Source: Dromiciops gliroides
Taxonomy: Eukaryota; Chordata; Mammalia; Microbiotheria; Microbiotheriidae
DNA length: 64,000 nt
Assembly: GCF_019393635.1 (NCBI RefSeq)
Contig: NC_057864.1
Coordinates: 477,666,617-477,730,616 of the forward strand
Direction: 5' to 3'
The position numbers were made by a program, and so were the translations under genes. Below are positions 58,404 to 64,000 of the stretch, one piece after another; positions within the stretch are counted from its first letter, which is position 1, and each line of letters starts with the position of its first letter. The notes beneath the pieces were generated by a model that was given only the letters and a program-made list of their open reading frames with translations, was not told the origin of the DNA and ran no database searches.

Positions 58404-59885
58404 GAAGGGGCAGGACTCAAGCCTGGAGCTGACGCTTATGGTCACTCTTAGAGAAGGCATGGGACCAGATGATTCTTTGAAACATTCTTCCTCACACGTC
58501 TTTCCCATAACCAGTAGTATTTTTTCCAGTCCAGGCTAACTCAGTCTCTCTTTTAGGAAGATGATGAAATTGAAGAGAATAGAAAAGGGCTTGTTGGAGG
58601 ATGGGTAAGACTGGGGGTTTGGGGTGGGGAGCAGATCTATACCTGGGGGAGGGGTAAAGGTCTGGATTTTCCTCCAGGGGACTGACAGTCCTTAAATTCC
58701 TTTCAGTAACCTGACTCAAAGGCCTTCTCTTTCTAGAAACCTGCTCTGAATTCCCCAGCCCTACCTCCCCCACCCCCGGGGTTCCTATGACACTTGACTG
58801 TATCTCTCTTATTATACTGATCATATAGTACCTTATGTGATGAAAGCTTGTGGCTTGTTCTTCCTATACTAGACTATAAGCCCTTTGAGGGCAAGAGCTG
58901 AGACCTACCCTCCTCTGTATCTCCCCCCCCAGGGACTAAAGCAAGACCAGGGACGGAACAAACAGTAAATGTCTGAAGGATAAATGGATAAATAAATGAT
59001 TCATTCCCCATTGGGAGTTTGTTCATCCCTCTTTAAAAAAAAAAAGGACAGAGGCACAAGGGGATGAGCAATCCCAGTCTACAGTTTCTGGACATGGGGA
59101 GAAGCTAGGCAGAGAACACTGCCAGCTAATCAGGACTGGATCACAGATTTATCCCAGCCTCTTCCTCTGCCTCTCTCTGAGGAGTCTGGAGGCTCCCACA
59201 GAGCTTGGTAAGCTCAAGAAGTTCGCATTGAACTTGTCCATTCCTTAATTCACTAAGGTCTCCTTCATTAATCAGTGCCCTCTCTGTACAGTGTCTCCTG
59301 TTGTTGAATTCGGCCCTTCCCATCCTTTGACTGTTTCTCCAAGGTTAGAACAACTTTTGCTTGGCTCCACTGGTTTTTGAGACATCCTCACTGGCCAGAC
59401 CCTCTTGCCAGCTCTGTATTGAGTCTCTCCCATATAGCCCTCTGTATCAATAAGAGAAATGTGCTTTGGGCTTGCAGTTAGTGGAGTGCTGGTGGTTATT
59501 CCTTGACCCCTAGAAGATTAAAGGGTGGGTCTCCTCCCCGAGGGGCTGCAGGTGATCTGCCACAAAGAAGCTGAGCAAGGGTCCTACAGTGTCAGCTCTC
59601 TCTTGGGGAGGTGGGAGCAGCAGGAATGCTAAATTCCGGGTCAGGTGTCCTGGGTTTGCACCCATGGGCTTTTAAGAGAGGCTATGTCAACCTTAGCTTG
59701 CTCCATTGCTGTTTAGTGCCTTTCAATGAAAGGCAACAGATAATTACCAAGCCTCCTTGGGTAAATCTCTGTGCTTGGCTCTGTTGGGGGTGGGGGAAGG
59801 GATACAGGACAAAAAGACCCTGGTTCTTCCTTCCAGGAAGTGAGAGAAAGAAGCCCAAACTCCATGAAAAGCTAAATTAAAATAT
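58404..59885. other. Intergenic, no gene recognised
   Basis: Mostly unique with an L2-like tail at about 58860-59000 (AAGCCCTTTGAGGGCAAGAG, ATAAATGATTCATTC). Confidence 0.45.
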
Positions 59886-59898
59886 AATATTGACTGTG

Positions 59899-60095
59899 GG
59901 GGGCAGCTAGGTGGCGCAGTAGATAAAGCAGTGGCCCCAGATTCAGGAGGACCTGAGTTCAAATCCAGACTCAGACACTTGACGCTTACTAGCTGTGTGA
60001 CCCTGGGCAAGTCACTTAACCCTCATTGCCCCATTAAACAACAACAACAACAACAACAACAAAACAAAACCAAAACCAAACAAACAAAAACCCCA
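59899..60095 (+). mobile_element. Marsupial SINE with (CAA)n tail
   Basis: Target duplication AATATTGACTGTG at 59886-59898 and 60096-60108; tail expanded into CAA and CAAAA units. Confidence 0.93.
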
Positions 60096-60257
60096 AATAT
60101 TGACTGTGTAGGATTGGATTAAAGGTCAGAAAGGGAGAGAGATAGGAGGAGCTGAGCAGTCAATAAAGACTTCATGGGGGAGGTGGGATTGTAGCTGAGC
60201 CTTATAGGATAAGAAAGATTTAGAGAGACAGAAAGGAAGGAGGCAGACATTCTATCA

Positions 60258-60480
60258 GGGCAGCCAGGCCTAGAGTCAGGAAGATTCACCTTTGTGAGTT
60301 CAAATTTGGCCTTAGACACTTACTAGCTTTGTTACCCTGGGCAAGTCACTTCACTCTGTTTGCCTCAGTTTCCTCATCTGTCAAACAAGCTGGAGAAGGA
60401 AATAGCAAACTGCTCCAGCATCTTTGCCAAGAAAACCCCGAATGGGGGTCACAAAGAGTCAGACACGACAAAACAACAAG
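60258..60480 (+). mobile_element. Long-form marsupial SINE, 5'-truncated
   Basis: Begins in GGGCAGCCAGGCCTAGAGTC, extended part AAACTGCTCCAGCATCTTTG, ACCCCGAATGGGGGTCAC, ends ACGACAAAACAACAAG. Confidence 0.82.
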
Positions 60481-60949
60481 ACATTCTTTCCAGGGAAAGG
60501 AGATTAAGAATTTGAAGTCTATTAACAGTTGGCATTTCTGGAACACTCTAAGATTATCTCAGTTAATCTTCACTGTAACCCTGTGAGGTAAGTGCTATTG
60601 TTATGCCCTTTTTACATAAGAGGAAACTGAGCCTGAATGCCCCAAGTCCCGGAGTCTCATAGTATGTGAGACTGGACCACAAGTACAGGGCTCTAACTCT
60701 CTTCACTGTGCCAGAGAGATGCCTTCAGCTGTGTAAATACATGTAGACCCAGAGGACAGACCTCAGAGCAGTAGATGACCCTGAGAGTCAGCAGGGAAGA
60801 ACTATTAGCTGCAATGAAATGGGTGGCCTCTGAGAGAAGCTGGTGACATAGGAGAGGGGCCATGGGGCTCTTCTGGTCCTATTGGTCTGAACCCCATCTA
60901 GTGTTCCAGGAAGGGTGTTATTTCAATATCATCACCAATATCTTTCTTT

Positions 60950-61095
60950 CTTTTTTTTTTTTGGTGAGGCAATTGGGGTTAAGTGACTTGCCCAGGGTCA
61001 CACAGCTAGTGTCAAGTGTCTGAGGCCGCATTTGAACTCAGGTCCTCCTGACTCCAGGGCCGGTGCTCTATCCACTGCCCCACCTGGCTGCCCCA
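60950..61095 (-). mobile_element. Marsupial SINE, antisense
   Basis: TTTTTTGGTGAGGCAATTGG through CCACCTGGCTGCCCC. Confidence 0.9.
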
Positions 61096-61503
61096 AATTA
61101 CAATTAGTTTTGACAAAAGGATGTTGACATAGAAGATAATAGCTAACCCTAAAATTACAAAACCTTTTCTGACAAACCAGGGACACATTTTCCCACCCCT
61201 ACCCCCACTACTACCACCTCAGCCCCCTGGAAGGAAGTGGGGTCAAAGTGAAAGTAATTGCCACAAGGTGTTCACCCCACCAAGGTCACTTCTGGGTTTG
61301 GCACAGCTATCAGACAAGTCCCTTCCTTGCAGCAGCTAAGACAAGGCTCCTCAGAGTTGATCTTCTGCTGGACAGGATCAAGCTGGTCATTTCCCAGGGC
61401 TCTGCCTAAAGTCAGACAGTCAGAGAGAACCCAGGTATCTGTTTGTTTGGGGACTCGATGGCCAATGTTCTATCTACTACACAATTGTTGTTGTGGGTTT
61501 TTT

Positions 61504-61658
61504 TGTTTTGTTTTGTTTTTTTAGTGAGGCAATTGGGGTTAAGTGACTTGCCCAGGGTCACACAGCTAGTAAGTGTTAAGTGTCTGAGGCCGGATTTGAA
61601 CTCAGGTACTCCTGACTCCAGGACCGGTGCTCTATCCACTGTGCCACCTAGCTGCCCC
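61504..61658 (-). mobile_element. Marsupial SINE, antisense
   Basis: T/G-rich tail, GTGAGGCAATTGGGGTTAAG, ends CACCTAGCTGCCCC. GTTGTTGTG occurs on both sides. Confidence 0.9.
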
Positions 61659-61859
61659 ACGTTGTTGTGTTTTTTTTAAAGAAAACACCAACTCACGATT
61701 GAACTGAGGACCACCATGGCAGAGAACTCATAAATTTTACTGAAATGAAAAGTCTCTTTGTAAGAATTTCATTATTCATACCCCATAAAAGAAAGCATTC
61801 TAGAAAGAAGCATGAAAAATGCTGCATTTGGCTCTAAATTAATTTCAAACTCAAGGTTT

Positions 61860-62230
61860 TAATGAATCCAATTTGAATGAGGCTGTGAATGTGAACTGCG
61901 CTTCCTTGAAATATCAGTGTGTTCTGTGCCTCCCAGAATAGCCTTAGGGAAGCATCTGGATACATTTGTGGCACCTGGCAAATACCTGAGTATGAATTCA
62001 AAATCATGCCCGTTACAGAATCTACACTGGTGAGAAACCCACAAATGTACCAAGTATGAGAAAGGCTTCAGTGACAACTCATTGCTCTGAGCTATCCAGA
62101 GTCTACAGCAGAGAAAAATCCTATTAATGGGAAGACTGTGGGAAATAAATATTTTGGCCAAAAGGTCACTCTACTCTTCACACATTAGAGAGCACAAGTG
62201 AGCAATGTGGCAAGAACAGAGCCACATTAG
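61860..62230 (+). pseudogene. Decayed C2H2 zinc-finger (KRAB-ZNF-type) pseudogene fragment
   Basis: At about 62006-62042 the translation reads H-A-R-Y-R-I-Y-T-G-E-K-P, a mutated form of the inter-finger linker (H-x-R-I-H-T-G-E-K-P). After a one-base frameshift it continues KCTKYEKGFSDNSLL, where the second zinc cysteine is Tyr, and then a TGA. A further degraded finger follows (GRLWEIN, with a TAA in the alternative frame) and an EQCGKN piece near 62200. Several stops, frameshifts and lost ligands show it is dead. No intact ZNF gene lies in this window. Confidence 0.72.
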
Positions 62231-62304
62231 ACTTGGTTTCTCTTCCACACTCTTAATTCATGTTGACCTTTACCACTAAGATGCTTGGATCTTTTTTTTT
62301 TTTT

Positions 62305-62394
62305 TAAAGTAAGTATCTGAGGCTGGATTTGAACTCTGGTCCTCCTGACTCCAGAGCCAGTGGATAGAGATCCACTATGCTACCTAGCTGCCCC
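62305..62394 (-). mobile_element. Marsupial SINE fragment, antisense
   Basis: Only the 5' half of the element remains (GTAAGTATCTGAGGCTGGAT to GCTACCTAGCTGCCCC). Confidence 0.82.
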
Positions 62395-62489
62395 TAAAAA
62401 TATAGATTTTTAAAATGTTGTCTATCAACACCTCCATTTTCCACTGATGTAGTGTTTTTTGTTTTTTTCAAATTTTTTTCTTTTTTTTT

Positions 62490-62626
62490 TCCAGGGTAAT
62501 GAGGGTTAAGTGACTTGTCCAGGGTCACACAGCTAGTAAGTGTCAAATATTTGAGGCCAGATTCAAACTCAGGTCCTCCTGAATCCAGGGCCCATGCTCT
62601 ATCTACTGTGCCACCTAGCTGCTCCC
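62490..62626 (-). mobile_element. Marsupial SINE, antisense
   Basis: GGGTAATGAGGGTTAAGTGA through GTGCCACCTAGCTGCTCC. Confidence 0.9.
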
Positions 62627-62696
62627 TGGTGTAGTTTTTTAATTGATATATATATTGCTTTTTTATCTCCATTTTCCAGTATTCATTTCCCTTTAG

Positions 62697-62941
62697 TTGT
62701 TGTTCGGTCATGTCCAACTCTTTGTGACCCTATTTGAGATTTTCTTAGCAAAGATATGGAGTGGTTTGCCGTTTCCTTCTCCATCTCATTTTTACAGTTG
62801 AGAAAACTGAGGCAAACAGGGTTCAGTGACTTGTCCCAGGTCATATAGCTAGTAAGTGTCTGAGGCCAGATTTAAATTCAGGAAGACAATCTTCCTGATT
62901 CCAAGCCCAGTACTTTATCTGTGGCACCACCCAGCTGCCCC
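62697..62941 (-). mobile_element. Long-form marsupial SINE, antisense
   Basis: Starts GTTGTTGTTCGGTCATGTCC, CTCTTTGTGACCCTATTTGA, and ends CACCACCCAGCTGCCCC. Confidence 0.85.
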
Positions 62942-63620
62942 CATTTCCCCTTGGACATCCCTCATGCTAAGAATTTTTAAAAATCAGCTCAGCAAAATGA
63001 GCCAGATACCACAGTATATGCTGTATTCCAACCTATAGCCCCCCCACTTCTGCAAAGAAGGGAGTGAGGTACCTTCTTTGATCATATCTTCTCATTATAG
63101 CTTCAATTTTATATTTGTTCTTCCCCTTCATGTGGTTGCAATCATTCCTACTGGTACAGCTGATCCACTGAACCCATTTATTCCTATTACATTTTATGCC
63201 ACTAAATTAAGGCCATCGTTGGGAGGGAGTCGGGGAGGATAAGCATTTATTTAGCACCACCTGGCCTGCTAAACTCTTTACTTAATTTCTAACTCATTCA
63301 TCTACAGCATTAGGTCTCCCAACTTTGTGCTATCTTACAATTTTTTTTTAATTTTACCTCCCCACCCCTGCCATCTGACAATTTGATGCGTGCCATCTAT
63401 GTCTGTCTTCTTCTAAGTTAAATGGTAAACAGAATAAGACCAAGGAAAGAGCCCTGTGGCATTCTATTAGACACTTCCATGTAGATTAACAACAACTGAT
63501 TGATTATGGGGGGGGGGGCCTTCTGCTCCACGATCCTTTAAAAAATATTCTTGTGTCTTCCATTGCCATGGTCTAGATAAGAGGTCTATCCCTTCAAGTC
63601 TCCATGCTACTTATGAGATC
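62942..63620. other. Intergenic, AT-rich
   Basis: No exon or clear repeat recognised, apart from a possible degraded L1/L2 piece and a G-run at 63509-63518. Confidence 0.4.
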
Positions 63621-63635
63621 TTAGTTATTCTTTCT

Positions 63636-63806
63636 TTTTTTTGTTGTTGTTTTGTTTTTGTTTTTGTTTTTGCAGGGCAATGGGGCTTAAGTGACTTGCC
63701 CAAGGTCACACAGCTAGTAAGTGTCAAGTGTCTGAGGCTGGATTTGAACTCAGGAACTCCTGAATCCAGGGCCGGTGCTTTATCCACTGCGCCACCTAGC
63801 CGCCCC
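63636..63806 (-). mobile_element. Marsupial SINE, antisense
   Basis: Target duplication TTAGTTATTCTTTCT at 63621-63635 and 63807-63821. Confidence 0.93.
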
Positions 63807-63873
63807 TTAGTTATTCTTTCTAATTGAGATTTTTATCTGGATCATGGAAGCATAGATTAAATATTAATTAGAG

Positions 63874-64000
63874 GAGCAGCTAGGTGGCACAGTGGATAAA
63901 GCACCAGCTCTAGATTCAGGAGGACCTGAGTTCAAGTCTGACCTCAGACACTTGGCCTGTGTGACCCTGGGCAAGTCACTTAACCGTCATTGCCCCGCCC
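63874..64000 (+). mobile_element. Marsupial SINE cut by the window end
   Basis: Head GGAGCAGCTAGGTGGCACAG, with a short deletion before CCTGTGTGACCCTGGGCAAG; continues past 64000. Confidence 0.9.

Noticed and set aside
41000..64000. ZP3 or other protein-coding neighbour
   Set aside because: The neighbour expected from human gene order was looked for among the open frames, but no ZP-domain or other conserved exon was recognised.

Overview
This window is nuclear DNA of a marsupial, most likely an Australian (australidelphian) one. The main evidence is about fifty copies of a tRNA-derived SINE whose head reads roughly GGGGCAGCTAGGTGGCGCAG, followed by a B-box-like GAGTTCAAATCC. I know this SINE from wallaby, devil and opossum genomes (WALLSI / WSINE1 / SINE1_MD-like). 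The rest is mammalian repeat: L1 and L2 fragments, old MIR-type SINEs and long microsatellites. I see no bacterial, phage, plasmid or CRISPR features.

The only intact protein-coding gene I can support lies on the minus strand from about 41.0 kb down to about 19.1 kb. Ten coding exons join into one 1707-nt reading frame of 568 residues. It encodes a signal peptide and four group B scavenger receptor cysteine-rich (SRCR) domains, each with eight cysteines, separated by short Thr/Ser/Pro-rich linkers, and it stops three residues after the last domain. Domain number, length, layout and the short C-terminus fit SSC4D (S4D-SRCRB). All junctions between SRCR and linker exons are phase 1, so each exon is a symmetric module. 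A polyadenylation signal lies about 1.03 kb after the stop codon.

Layout: 1-19 kb is intergenic, with SINEs, microsatellites, a GC-rich stretch near 8.0-8.9 kb holding an NF-E2/MAF-like site, and a 151-bp local duplication (10.3 and 12.85 kb, about 97% identical). 19.1-41.0 kb is SSC4D; its introns carry several SINEs and very long pyrimidine or purine tracts, two of them close to splice sites. 41-64 kb is repeat-dense, with L2 copies (46.1-47.4, 54.8-56.3 kb), an L1 ORF2 fragment carrying three separate SINE insertions (51.5-53.0 kb), and a decayed C2H2 zinc-finger pseudogene near 62 kb. The neighbours known from the human locus (YWHAG, ZP3) were not recognised.

Splice sites, frames and target-site duplications were worked out by eye. 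Repeat boundaries are approximate unless a target-site duplication is given, and repeat family names are from memory.
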